Source: Falseniella ignava CCUG 37419 (GTDB taxonomy: Bacteria; Bacillota; Bacilli; Lactobacillales; Aerococcaceae). Taken from it: DNA of 55,149 bases. The notes beneath the pieces are model-generated. The model had not been told where the DNA came from. It ran no database searches and saw only the letters and a program-made list of their open reading frames with translations. Where the stretch lies: positions 270,879-326,027 of the forward strand of contig NZ_JH932301.1 of NCBI RefSeq assembly GCF_000301055.1, in the 5' to 3' direction. The translations under genes were made by a program, and so were the position numbers. Positions 15,740 through 25,154 of the stretch are shown here, piece after piece; within the stretch, counting starts at the first letter, position 1; each line of letters starts with the position of its first letter.

Positions 15740-18562
15740 TTGGTACAAGATAAAATTATTGTAAAAGGTGCACGAACGCATAACTTAAAAAATATTAACC
15801 TTGAAATACCTCGTGATGCGATGGTTGTGGTTACTGGACTATCTGGTTCCGGAAAGAGTTCGTTAGCCTTTGACACATTATATGCCGAAGGACAAAGGCG
15901 ATACGTTGAAAGCTTATCGGCTTATGCGCGTCAATTCTTAGGTCAGATGGATAAACCCGATGTCGATTCAATCGATGGACTCAGTCCAGCAATATCGATC
16001 GATCAAAAAACGACGAGCCAAAACCCACGGTCAACTGTGGGGACAGCGACTGAGATTAATGATTATTTACGGTTATTATTTGCCCGTGTCGGGGTTCCAT
16101 ATTGTCCAACGCACCAAATTCCGATTGAACGACAAAGCCCGGAACAGATGGTGAATCGGATTCTTGAATTACCCGAACGCACCAGGATTCAAATTTTAGC
16201 TCCTTTAGTTCGTGAGAAAAAAGGACAACATGTAAAATTATTTGAACGCATCAATAAAGAAGGTTTCGTACGCGTTCGAGTGGATGGTGAAATCTACGAT
16301 GTCACCGAAGTACCTGAATTAAATAAAAATTCAAAACACACGATCGAAGTCGTCGTTGACCGTATCGTGATTAAAGATGGCATTCGCAGCCGACTATTCG
16401 ATTCGGTAGAGCAAGCCTTGACATTGAGTGAAGGCTATATGGTCGTGGATGTCATTGGCGAGGAACCGTTGTATTTTAACGAGCATTTTGCCTGCCCATT
16501 GTGTGATTTTTCGATTGATGAATTAGAACCGCGCTTGTTTTCATTTAACGCGCCGTTTGGCTCATGCCCAGCTTGTGATGGATTAGGTTTCAAATTAACG
16601 GTAGATGAGGACTTGGTCATTCCAGATCCGAGTTTATCCATTGAAGAAGGTGTCTTCGCTCCATGGAATCCAATCAGCTCGAATTATTATCCGTCGATGT
16701 TGGATCAGTTCGCGAAATCATATGGTATTCCAACAGATGTCCCTTATAACGAATTGACCAAAGACCAGCAAGAAAAGTTGAAATACGGGGGAGAAGGGAC
16801 GGCCTTTAAGTTTACCTTTAAGACCATGGCAGGTAAGACGCGGACGGTGGAGCAACCGTTTGAAGGTGTGATGAATAACGTAGAACGCCGCTATCACGAG
16901 ACCAATTCAGATTATACGCGCGATGTAATGCGTGAATATATGCAAGAATTAACGTGTAAGAAATGCCACGGCGCACGTTTAACGGATGAAGCTTTGTCGG
17001 TTAAGATTGCCGGAATGAATATTGCGGAAGTGACTGACTTATCAATTGGAGAAGCACTAGCTTTCTTTAATCAACTAACTTTTGAGTCCGGAGATCAGCT
17101 GATTGCCCGACCAATCTTAAAAGAAATTCAAGACCGTTTAACTTTCTTAAATGAAGTGGGATTGGATTATTTAACGTTAAGCCGGATGGCCGGAACGCTA
17201 TCGGGTGGGGAGTCTCAACGGATTCGATTAGCAACTCAAATTGGTTCTAACTTATCGGGAGTACTCTATATTTTAGATGAACCGTCGATTGGGCTGCACC
17301 AACGTGACAATTCGAAATTACTGAAGTCGCTTCAGCGGATGCGCGATCTAGGTAACACCTTGATTGTCGTTGAGCACGATGAAGAGACGATGATTGAAGC
17401 GGACTACTTGATCGATATTGGTCCAGGAGCAGGCGAGTTAGGTGGTCAAATTGTGGCGGCAGGAACGCCCGAAGAAGTTAAAGCCAATCCAGACTCGATT
17501 ACGGGCCGTTATCTCGCCGGTATTGAATCAATCCCGGTGCCGAGCGAACGCCGTCAAGAAGACTTAGGTTGGATTGAAATCAAAGGAGCGAAAGAGAACA
17601 ACTTAAAAAATCTGGATGTTGCCTTTCCAATTGGTCGTCTAACCGTAGTGACTGGTGTATCAGGTTCAGGTAAGAGTAGTTTGGTGAATTCGATTTTGAA
17701 GACATCGCTTGCCCAGAAGTTGAACCGAGCGAAGTTGCGACCAGGGCAATTTGATACCATTGACGGCTATCAATCCTTGGATAAAATTATTGATATTGAT
17801 CAGAGTCCGATTGGTAAGACCCCTCGGTCAAATCCGGCCACTTATACAAGCGTCTTCGATGATATTCGAGCCTTGTTTGCTCAGACGAATGAAGCGAAGA
17901 TGCGTGGCTACAGTAAAGGCCGCTTTAGTTTTAACGTGAAGGGTGGCCGATGCGAAGCTTGTAAAGGGGGCGGCGTAAAGCAGATTGAAATGCACTTCTT
18001 GCCGGATGTCGAAGTCCCTTGCGAAGTTTGCCATGGGACACGTTATAATTCCGAGACCCTTGAGATTAAATTCCGAGGCAAAAACATTGCCCAAGTCTTG
18101 GATATGACAGCGGATGATGCGCTAGAATTCTTCACAGCGCACCCAAAAATCAAACGTAAATTACAGACCATTGTCGATGTGGGGTTGGGTTATATCCGAT
18201 TAGGACAATCTGCTACTACTCTCTCGGGTGGGGAAGCCCAGCGGATGAAGTTAGCTTCAGAGTTGCAACGGGTGGCGACGGGGAATACCCTTTATATCTT
18301 AGATGAGCCAACAACAGGACTGCATACGCATGACATTAAGAAGTTACTACAAGTAATTGACCGCCTAGTTGAAGCGGGAAATACAGTCGTTGTGATTGAA
18401 CATAACTTAGATGTCATTAAAACAGCTGATTATATTATTGACTTAGGCCCTGAAGGAGGCTCCGGCGGAGGTGAAGTTATCGCCACCGGGACACCGGAAG
18501 CTGTGGCCCAAGTTCCAGAAAGTTATACCGGACAATATTTAAAACAATATTTAAAACAATAA
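15740..18562 (+). CDS. uvrA: Excinuclease ABC subunit UvrA
   Basis: DNA-damage recognition ATPase of nucleotide excision repair, 940 aa from TTG 15740 behind an AGGAGAGGAG site. An upstream ATG at 15662 lies in the promoter and is rejected. It has two ABC modules: Walker [10 protein letters not shown] (about 31-39) and GVSGSGKSS (about 640), and signatures LSGGESQR and LSGGEAQR. Zinc sites appear as CPLC/CPAC and CEAC/CEVC pairs. Full length is normal for UvrA. uvrB, often adjacent, is not here. The gene stop abuts the stop of the convergent yaaA gene with no base between. Confidence 0.96.
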   Translation: MVQDKIIVKGARTHNLKNINLEIPRDAMVVVTGLSGSGKSSLAFDTLYAEGQRRYVESLSAYARQFLGQMDKPDVDSIDGLSPAISIDQKTTSQNPRSTVGTATEINDYLRLLFARVGVPYCPTHQIPIERQSPEQMVNRILELPERTRIQILAPLVREKKGQHVKLFERINKEGFVRVRVDGEIYDVTEVPELNKNSKHTIEVVVDRIVIKDGIRSRLFDSVEQALTLSEGYMVVDVIGEEPLYFNEHFACPLCDFSIDELEPRLFSFNAPFGSCPACDGLGFKLTVDEDLVIPDPSLSIEEGVFAPWNPISSNYYPSMLDQFAKSYGIPTDVPYNELTKDQQEKLKYGGEGTAFKFTFKTMAGKTRTVEQPFEGVMNNVERRYHETNSDYTRDVMREYMQELTCKKCHGARLTDEALSVKIAGMNIAEVTDLSIGEALAFFNQLTFESGDQLIARPILKEIQDRLTFLNEVGLDYLTLSRMAGTLSGGESQRIRLATQIGSNLSGVLYILDEPSIGLHQRDNSKLLKSLQRMRDLGNTLIVVEHDEETMIEADYLIDIGPGAGELGGQIVAAGTPEEVKANPDSITGRYLAGIESIPVPSERRQEDLGWIEIKGAKENNLKNLDVAFPIGRLTVVTGVSGSGKSSLVNSILKTSLAQKLNRAKLRPGQFDTIDGYQSLDKIIDIDQSPIGKTPRSNPATYTSVFDDIRALFAQTNEAKMRGYSKGRFSFNVKGGRCEACKGGGVKQIEMHFLPDVEVPCEVCHGTRYNSETLEIKFRGKNIAQVLDMTADDALEFFTAHPKIKRKLQTIVDVGLGYIRLGQSATTLSGGEAQRMKLASELQRVATGNTLYILDEPTTGLHTHDIKKLLQVIDRLVEAGNTVVVIEHNLDVIKTADYIIDLGPEGGSGGGEVIATGTPEAVAQVPESYTGQYLKQYLKQ

Positions 18563-19321
18563 TTATGACTTAGTGCAATAGACATAGTGAGTGGCTGACG
18601 AGCGCTCAGCATCAAAGGACAATCCTAGTTCTTGAAATGCTTTAAGCTTGGTCGGATCACTCACTTCTTTTTCTGCTAAAAAACGGACCATGGCGCCACG
18701 CGCTTGTTTTGCGAGCGTAGCAGGTTGGTAATAGCGTTCTTTTTCAACGTCGTATTTATAGAAGTCAAAGTCGATGACTTGGACTTTTGAACGGTCCAAG
18801 TATGGTAGGACTAATTTAGAGAATTCTGCGGAAGCTAAATTTAATAACGTTCCTCCATCAAGTGATAACGCTTGAGCCACTTTTTCACCCCAAAAGTCAT
18901 ATAGAGACGAGCTGGAATCGAATTGCAATTGGCAGTTAAAGTCCAATCGATAGGGTTTAATCGCATCAAAAGGACGCAACACCCCGTAAAGTGCGGATAA
19001 TATACGTAAGTGCTCAGTTAAGTAACGCCACATGGATTCGGTCATTACATCGGCTTGCATTGCTTTAAATTGCAGTCCATTATAGCACAGTAGCGCAGGG
19101 CTCATCTGCATGGCATCCCAGTCTTGGAAGCGTTGGTAATTTGTTAGTGCAATTGATTCATTGGATCGGTAGAGTTGTGCCAGATCTTTCGGTGAGTAAG
19201 TGGATAAATGTTGAATGAGTTGATCCGCTTTTGTCTGAAAAATAGGTAGGGATATAGAAGAAATAACTTCTTCATCCGTAAATGTTTTGGCAGGTGAAAT
19301 AATTGCAATGAGTGGTTGCAT
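18563..19321 (-). CDS. yaaA: Peroxide-stress protein YaaA (UPF0246)
   Basis: 252 aa protein of the YaaA/DUF328 family, which in E. coli limits intracellular free iron and protects DNA during hydrogen peroxide stress. Family segments seen are ISPAKTF near the N-terminus, YNGLQFKAMQ, LRILSALYGVLRPFDAI and PYRLDF, with KQARGAMVRFLAE near the C-terminus. The start at 19321 follows GGAGG. An in-frame upstream start would skip this ribosome site. It converges on uvrA with no gap, so its end and the uvrA end share no separate terminator. Confidence 0.9.
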   Translation of the reverse strand: MQPLIAIISPAKTFTDEEVISSISLPIFQTKADQLIQHLSTYSPKDLAQLYRSNESIALTNYQRFQDWDAMQMSPALLCYNGLQFKAMQADVMTESMWRYLTEHLRILSALYGVLRPFDAIKPYRLDFNCQLQFDSSSSLYDFWGEKVAQALSLDGGTLLNLASAEFSKLVLPYLDRSKVQVIDFDFYKYDVEKERYYQPATLAKQARGAMVRFLAEKEVSDPTKLKAFQELGLSFDAERSSATHYVYCTKS

Positions 19322-19466
19322 CGTTATCCTCCTCAATTTGTTCTTTAAATATCGTTCTTTGCTTAATTTTACCATAGGATGCAATATCAGTCTCGAGTAC
19401 CATGAATTAAATCATCGAGCGTGTCATAATATAATTAAGCTAGTCATCAAGTTAGGAGGAAATGTG

Positions 19467-20972
19467 ATGAATAAAAAAGAGCGTATTATCGAATTAGTCA
19501 AACAAAACATTATCACTTTAGAAGAAGCATTGGATTTGTTAGAAGCTTCTGACGTAGAGTTTGTCCAACAACAAGCACCTACCTCTCGCCAACAAACTGA
19601 AGAGGTGGAACATCCATTCACCTCAGATACAACGAGTTCCGATGAATACAATGAACCAGAAGTAACAGTGGAAGATTTGAGAAAGGATGAATTAAATCAA
19701 CGTCGCACTGAATTAGAAACACAATTAAAATCACTTGAAGAATCGAAGACAATCCTACAACAACGTCTTCGGGAATTTGATATTATGTCCGAGCTCGATC
19801 CATTAACGGAAGAGCTCATCGAACAGCGAGAAGCATTGATCGAACAACAAGAAGACCTATTAGATCAAATCGAAGATATTTATGATGAAATCGATGATAT
19901 CAATGATGAACTGGATGAGATCAACGAGGAGAGCCATGATGCATTTGATTGGCGTGAAGATTTGAAACGCGTGATTGATATTGATAGTGACCGTATCTCC
20001 AAAGAAGCGGCTTATTATGCTAATGAAGCCCGTCGTGGTGGTGAAAAATTAAGTAAATCGATCAAAGATTGGGCGACAGATTTTGCGGAAAATTTCAAAA
20101 TGAAAGAATGGAATGTCAATGTTCAAGTTCCATGGGTTAAAGACAATCCATTTGACGTGTCAGACCATTACCCCGCAGAAGGCATTCAAATGATTGATAT
20201 TAATAACTTGAATGGTGATGTTACGGTGCGTGGGGGAGAGAATGATCAAATTGAACTCGAATTAGTTGGTTCTATCTATGGAAAAGATGAATCAATCGAT
20301 GTACAATATTTCTATGATAACGGTTGGGTGATTCTTACCGAAGATAAGTTAGCGATTGCTTTAACGTCACCAAAAATTCAAGTCGATATCGTTCTAACGC
20401 TACCAAAAAAACATTTTGATAGGGTTGATGTTCGTACGGTCAATGGTGATATCGATGTGACATCGGTTGAGTCTGAGGAATTGAAAGTCAACTCAACGAA
20501 CGGTGATATTCAACTTGCTAAAACGCAAAGTAGTGAAGCAACGATTGATTTAGTCAATGGGGATACCCATATTAAAGATAGCCAGATTGATACCATTGTC
20601 CATAAGACAGTGAATGGCGATTTTTCAATCGACGGTCAATTGACCAATGCGTCAATTAACGCGGTTCATGCGGATTGTTACATTACCAAACGCGATACCA
20701 ACCCTGCGCGTATCAAAGTTGAGACGCAATCGGGAGATATTATGTTGGCGATGCCTCAAGCGATGAAAGTCGATATTCAAAGTAAAGCACAATTCGGTAA
20801 CATTAAGTATCGGATGACCGGTACGGAAGAAGAGGATGTATCTGAAGTGGATGGCGAGATGCGCTCGAGTCGTCTTCGCCGCAATCAATTATCGGCAGAT
20901 GATGGATTAGAGGCTACATTAAAAACACGTTTAGGTGATATTTATATTAAGGATAATGAATTTAATCAATAG
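19467..20972 (+). CDS. DUF4097 (YvlB-like) protein with N-terminal SHOCT-like helix
   Basis: 501 aa. The N-terminus (KKERIIELVKQNIITLEEAL) is the short helical segment typical of YvlB-type proteins. A Glu/Gln/Asp-rich stretch (about 70-155) is predicted coiled coil. The C-terminal half (about 235-495) is made of short beta repeats with the recurring motif NGDI/NGDV (for example NLNGDVTVRGG, TVNGDIDVTSV, STNGDIQLA), as in the DUF4097 fold. ATG 19467 follows TAGGAGG. The PspC-domain gene begins 14 bp after its stop. In Bacillus and Lactobacillales such pairs belong to cell-envelope stress circuits, which is the best guess here. Confidence 0.8.
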   Translation: MNKKERIIELVKQNIITLEEALDLLEASDVEFVQQQAPTSRQQTEEVEHPFTSDTTSSDEYNEPEVTVEDLRKDELNQRRTELETQLKSLEESKTILQQRLREFDIMSELDPLTEELIEQREALIEQQEDLLDQIEDIYDEIDDINDELDEINEESHDAFDWREDLKRVIDIDSDRISKEAAYYANEARRGGEKLSKSIKDWATDFAENFKMKEWNVNVQVPWVKDNPFDVSDHYPAEGIQMIDINNLNGDVTVRGGENDQIELELVGSIYGKDESIDVQYFYDNGWVILTEDKLAIALTSPKIQVDIVLTLPKKHFDRVDVRTVNGDIDVTSVESEELKVNSTNGDIQLAKTQSSEATIDLVNGDTHIKDSQIDTIVHKTVNGDFSIDGQLTNASINAVHADCYITKRDTNPARIKVETQSGDIMLAMPQAMKVDIQSKAQFGNIKYRMTGTEEEDVSEVDGEMRSSRLRRNQLSADDGLEATLKTRLGDIYIKDNEFNQ

Positions 20973-20986
20973 AAGGGGTGGAGAGA

Positions 20987-21283
20987 ATGAATAACAACAA
21001 ACGTCTTTATAAATCTTCGACAAACAAACAAATTATGGGGGTTTGTGGTGGACTTGCGGAATTTTTCAATGTTGATCCAACGGTCGTCCGTGTGATTACG
21101 ATTATCTTAATTTTCTTAGGGTCTTCAGGATTTTGGTTATATCTTTTATTAGGGATTGTCTTGCCGTATGACTATCAAGTCAACGGGCAAACTCGACCGA
21201 CTTATCGTTCCGTTAACTCACAAGGAAGTCGTTATAAAAAAGATGTAACACCTAAAAATGAAGGACGCTGGGACGAGTTTTAA
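20987..21283 (+). CDS. PspC-domain membrane protein
   Basis: 98 aa. A PspC domain covers about 4-65 with the family segment GVCGGLAEFFNVDP followed by a hydrophobic membrane helix (about 34-60). The tail (about 65-98) is basic and polar. ATG 20987 lies behind AAGGGGTGGAG. It forms a two-gene unit with the DUF4097 gene and ends at a strong terminator. PspC proteins sense or stabilise stressed membranes. A partner role with the upstream protein is inferred from adjacency. Confidence 0.85.
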   Translation: MNNNKRLYKSSTNKQIMGVCGGLAEFFNVDPTVVRVITIILIFLGSSGFWLYLLLGIVLPYDYQVNGQTRPTYRSVNSQGSRYKKDVTPKNEGRWDEF

Positions 21284-21294
21284 TCAATATATTT

Positions 21295-21326
21295 AAGCAA
21301 CTGCGATTGAGCAGTTGCTTTTTTTA
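21295..21326 (+). terminator. Terminator after the PspC gene
   Basis: A perfect 10-bp stem (AAGCAACTGC 21295-21304 with GCAGTTGCTT 21311-21320) is followed by a T run, separating the envelope-stress pair from hprK. Confidence 0.9.
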
Positions 21327-21425
21327 TGAACTGAAGATTCAATAGTGAGCAAGGTAATGTTAAGATGGATAGCTCAGGTTGAATATGGTAACATTTAACC
21401 AGATATAAAGCCATGGAGGGATAAC

Positions 21426-22358
21426 ATGACACGTACAGTTACCGTAGATAAATTAGTCAATACGCTTGCTGTGACCATTAAATACGGCAGTGAATTTAAG
21501 GATAACAAACTTTATACCAGTGAGGTTTCACGACCTGGACTTGTTTTAGCGGGATTCTCTCAAGGATTCCCTCACGAACGAATTCAGTTGATTGGTCGAA
21601 CAGAGATGGCTTATTTAGAACAAAAAACGGACAGCGAAAAAGAAGAAATCTACCAGGCGCTTTGCCATAATGACACGCCAGCGATTGTGTTTGCACGAGA
21701 TATTGAGATTCCTGCAAAGCTGATTCCATATGCTCAAGCGGCTGGGATTCCAATTTTAGGTGCAAAATCTAAGACCAGTCGCGTTCTTTCCAATTTGACC
21801 AATTTCTTAGAACATGAATTGGCTGAGCGCATCTCAAAGCATGGGGTGTTTATGGAAGTGTACGGGATGGGTGTGATGTTAACAGGAACGAGCGGAGTCG
21901 GTAAATCAGAGACCGCACTTGAGTTGATTCAACGTGGGCACCGACTCGTTGCGGATGATCGCGTCGAACTCTATCAGATGGATGAGTTAACACTCTTAGG
22001 GGAAGCACCGGATATTTTACAAAATTTAGTTGAAATTCGCGGCCTCGGCATTGTTGATGTCGTCTCACTCTATGGGGTCGCTGCAATACGCAGTAATTTA
22101 CAGCTTGAGTTAATCATTAATTTAGTTGTAGATGATGGTACGGTCGTCTATGACAGGTTAGGGAATATGGAAGATTATGAAGAAATCTTCGATGTTAAAA
22201 TTCCTCGCATTACCATTCCAGTAAAAACTGGACGAAGTCTTTCTGTAATTATTGAGTCCGCGGCAATGAATCACCGTGCCACTTTAATGGGCTTTGATGC
22301 GAAAGAAACCTTTAATCGCAAGCTCAGAGAGCTGATTGATAGCAATCGTGAGGTTTAA
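21426..22358 (+). CDS. hprK: HPr kinase/phosphorylase
   Basis: Bifunctional enzyme that phosphorylates HPr at Ser46 and removes that phosphate, 310 aa. This sets CcpA-dependent carbon catabolite repression. It has the catalytic His near 139, P-loop GTSGVGKS (154-161) and the family signature EIRGLGIVDV (203-212). The start follows GGAGGG. It opens the hprK-lgt-gpsA-trxB-pgcA cluster, with lgt overlapping its stop. The cre-like element near 44.6 kb would be one target of the pathway it controls. Confidence 0.96.
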   Translation: MTRTVTVDKLVNTLAVTIKYGSEFKDNKLYTSEVSRPGLVLAGFSQGFPHERIQLIGRTEMAYLEQKTDSEKEEIYQALCHNDTPAIVFARDIEIPAKLIPYAQAAGIPILGAKSKTSRVLSNLTNFLEHELAERISKHGVFMEVYGMGVMLTGTSGVGKSETALELIQRGHRLVADDRVELYQMDELTLLGEAPDILQNLVEIRGLGIVDVVSLYGVAAIRSNLQLELIINLVVDDGTVVYDRLGNMEDYEEIFDVKIPRITIPVKTGRSLSVIIESAAMNHRATLMGFDAKETFNRKLRELIDSNREV

Positions 22359-23155
22359 TGATGATAGGATTATTTTTAGCAATTTCTCGTGTTGCCTTTG
22401 AAATTGGCCCCCTCAAAGTTCATTGGTACGGTTTAATTATCGGTGTTGGAATGTGGCTAGGGTACTTTATCTTTAAACGTGAAGGGCTGCGACGTGGATT
22501 TTTATCAGAACATCTGTTTGATTTGTTTTTCTGGACGATGGTCAACGGCTTAATCGGCGCACGGCTCTATTATGTATTATTTAATTTAGACTTTTTCTTA
22601 CAAAATTGGTGGGAAATTCCCGCTATTTGGCATGGTGGCATGGCTATCTATGGTGGGGTTATCGGTGGAATATTGACCGTGTACTATTATAGTCGCCATT
22701 ATCACTTACCTCACTTGGAATTAGCTGATTGTGCAGCGCCAGGGTTAATGTTAGCTCAAGCAATCGGGCGCTGGGGAAACTTTATTAATCAAGAAGCACA
22801 CGGCCAAGTGGTGACGCGCCAATTTTTAGAAAGTTTGCACTTGCCAGAATGGTTGATCCAGCAAATGCATATTCAAGGGCAGTATTATCAACCAACGTTT
22901 CTCTATGAATCTGTTTGGAACGTCATCGGTGTTTCGCTGATGCTGATGCTGCGTCGTTACTGGAAATCTTTACGAGCAGGAACACTGACTAGTTTCTATT
23001 TAATTTGGTATGGGTTAGGACGTTTTTGGATTGAAGGAATGCGCACCGATAGCCTGTATTTAGGTCCGATACGGATTTCTCAACTTGTATCGCTCGTTGC
23101 AATCGTGAGTGGTATTGGTTTGTTAAGTTATGTAAATCGTCAAAAACAATCATAA
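22358..23155 (+). CDS. lgt: Prolipoprotein diacylglyceryl transferase Lgt
   Basis: Membrane enzyme that attaches diacylglycerol to the lipobox Cys of prolipoproteins, 265 aa, with about seven membrane segments. The Lgt signature GRWGNFINQEAHG is at 137-149, and the early HWYG segment (22-25) is conserved. Its ATG shares the last base of the hprK stop (TAATG). A second ATG is directly after it, so the true start could be three bases later. The operon order hprK-lgt-gpsA is typical of Firmicutes. Confidence 0.95.
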   Translation: MMIGLFLAISRVAFEIGPLKVHWYGLIIGVGMWLGYFIFKREGLRRGFLSEHLFDLFFWTMVNGLIGARLYYVLFNLDFFLQNWWEIPAIWHGGMAIYGGVIGGILTVYYYSRHYHLPHLELADCAAPGLMLAQAIGRWGNFINQEAHGQVVTRQFLESLHLPEWLIQQMHIQGQYYQPTFLYESVWNVIGVSLMLMLRRYWKSLRAGTLTSFYLIWYGLGRFWIEGMRTDSLYLGPIRISQLVSLVAIVSGIGLLSYVNRQKQS

Positions 23156-23169
23156 AAGGAGTGGACGGG

Positions 23170-24195
23170 ATGCGAGTAGCAGTATTAGGTAGCGGATCTT
23201 GGGGAACCGCCTTAGCCAAAGTATTAGCAGAAAACAAACATGAAACGACATTATGGGGAATTGAACCTGAAGTTATCGAGTCCATCAATATGCATCAGGA
23301 GAACGAACGCTATTTGCCTGAGGCGAAGTTACCAAGCGAGCTTGAGGCGACGTTGGACTTATCTCAGGCTATTCGACGAGTGGAGTTGATTGTCTTAGCG
23401 GTGCCAAGTCAAGCGATTCGTGAAGTATGTCAAACGTTAAAAGAGGAACTTCAGCATCAAGAGATTGCCCCAATTATTGTCCATGTCGCGAAAGGAATCG
23501 AACGTGGTACGGAGCTCCGTTTAAGTCAAGTGATTGAAGCAGTTATGCCACGCGAAACGTATCGTGGTATCGCTGCTTTATCTGGACCGAGTCATGCTGA
23601 AGAAGTTGCGCGACGTGACTTAACTTCCATTTCAGCAGCAAGTGAAGACTTGGCGGTTGCTGAAGCGGTTCAACAAGCGTTTATGAATGACTATTTCCGC
23701 GTTTATACCAACCAAGATGTTCTAGGTGTGGAATTAGGTGGTGCACTCAAAAATATTATTGCGGTCTGCGCGGGGATTATTGCCGGACTGGGATACGGCG
23801 ACAACGCGAAAGCTGGTTTAATTACCCGTGGCTTGGCAGAAATTACGCGACTCGGTGTTAAACTCGGCGCCGATCCTTTGACATTTAGTGGATTAAGTGG
23901 GGTTGGCGATCTCATTGTAACGTGTACCAGTGTCCACTCAAGAAATTGGCAAGCTGGGAATTTATTAGCATTGGGCTTAAATCTTGAACAAGTTCAACAA
24001 AAAATCGGCATGGTCATCGAAGGGACAGTGGCTTGCCAAGTGGCACGCAACTTGGCACGGAGCCAAGGTGTTGAAATGCCTTTAACCGAGATGTTATATC
24101 ATTATTTGTATGAAGATCCAGATTTTTCAATTCAAGAAGCCGTGCAACAATTGATGTTGCGCGAAGGCAAGCATGAGACAACCTATTACGATTAA
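23170..24195 (+). CDS. gpsA: NAD(P)-dependent glycerol-3-phosphate dehydrogenase
   Basis: Makes sn-glycerol-3-phosphate from dihydroxyacetone phosphate for phospholipid synthesis, 341 aa. The N-terminal Rossmann motif is VLGSGSWGTALA (about 4-15). The catalytic region shows the conserved ALKNIIAVCAGIIAGLG (about 189) and the later GLSGVGDLIVTC. ATG 23170 is preferred over GTG 23161 since AAAGGAG ends at 23160, which is too near the GTG. It lies 14 bp after lgt and 14 bp before trxB. Confidence 0.95.
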   Translation: MRVAVLGSGSWGTALAKVLAENKHETTLWGIEPEVIESINMHQENERYLPEAKLPSELEATLDLSQAIRRVELIVLAVPSQAIREVCQTLKEELQHQEIAPIIVHVAKGIERGTELRLSQVIEAVMPRETYRGIAALSGPSHAEEVARRDLTSISAASEDLAVAEAVQQAFMNDYFRVYTNQDVLGVELGGALKNIIAVCAGIIAGLGYGDNAKAGLITRGLAEITRLGVKLGADPLTFSGLSGVGDLIVTCTSVHSRNWQAGNLLALGLNLEQVQQKIGMVIEGTVACQVARNLARSQGVEMPLTEMLYHYLYEDPDFSIQEAVQQLMLREGKHETTYYD

Positions 24196-24209
24196 GGAGA
24201 CGGTAAAAT

Positions 24210-25154
24210 ATGACGAATTTATATAACGATGTGGATGTACTAGTAGTCGGGGCAGGTCCTGGGGGATTGACCGCTGCTCAGTATGCATCGCGCGCGAATT
24301 TAAAAACGGTAATTGTCGAACAAGGAGCTCCCGGAGGTGAGTTATTGAATACTGCCGATGTCGAGAACTATCCTGGCTTTACTAAAATTAGCGGTCCTGA
24401 ATTAGCCGCTAAAATTTACGACAGTTCGATGTGCTTTGGGGCGGAAAATGTGAGCGGTCACGTCGCTGACATTGTTTGCGAGGGAGCCTATAAAATCGTG
24501 ACAGTCGGTGACACAACCTATCGTGCAAAAGCGGTCATTATTGCGACGGGAGCGACGCACCGTGAATTAGGTTTAGAAAGTGAGAAGCGACTGACTGGTA
24601 AAGGGGTCTCTTACTGTGCGGTCTGTGATGGTTTCTTCTTCCGAAATCGCGATGTCGTTGTCGTAGGTGGAGGAGACTCTGCGGTCGAAGAGGGAACATT
24701 CTTAACGCAATTTGTAAATAAAGTGACACTAATCCACCGTCGCGATCAACTTCGCGCACAACAAATATTACAAGATCGCTTATTTGCGAATGAAAAAGTC
24801 GAAGTAATTTGGAATAGTGAAGTGAAAGAAATTAAAGGAGATCAAAGCGTCTCGTCCGTCTTGATTGAAAATACTGAGACCGATGAACAGTCTGAGATTC
24901 CAGCAGAAGGAGTCTTTATCTATGTTGGAATGGTGCCTAACTCACAAATGGTGGGACAGTTAGGTGTAACGAATGAGGAAGGTTGGATTGTGACGAATGA
25001 GCGAATGGAAACGACCGTTCCGGGACTATTTGCGGTTGGAGACGTGCGCTTAAAACATCTACGTCAAATTGCAACGGCAGTTGGCGATGGAAGTATTGCG
25101 GGACAAGCTGCGTATGAATATTTACAAACTTGGAATGAATTTGAAGGAGCATAA
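24210..25154 (+). CDS. trxB: Thioredoxin reductase
   Basis: FAD- and NADPH-dependent reductase of thioredoxin, 314 aa. It has the FAD motif GAGPGG (14-19), redox-active C136-x-x-C139 in SYCAVCDG, the NADPH motif GGGDSAVE (about 153-160) and the C-terminal FAD motif GLFAVGDVR. Length is normal for the low-molecular-weight class. The start follows AAGGAG. pgcA overlaps its stop by one base, so the two are probably translated together. Confidence 0.96.
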   Translation: MTNLYNDVDVLVVGAGPGGLTAAQYASRANLKTVIVEQGAPGGELLNTADVENYPGFTKISGPELAAKIYDSSMCFGAENVSGHVADIVCEGAYKIVTVGDTTYRAKAVIIATGATHRELGLESEKRLTGKGVSYCAVCDGFFFRNRDVVVVGGGDSAVEEGTFLTQFVNKVTLIHRRDQLRAQQILQDRLFANEKVEVIWNSEVKEIKGDQSVSSVLIENTETDEQSEIPAEGVFIYVGMVPNSQMVGQLGVTNEEGWIVTNERMETTVPGLFAVGDVRLKHLRQIATAVGDGSIAGQAAYEYLQTWNEFEGA

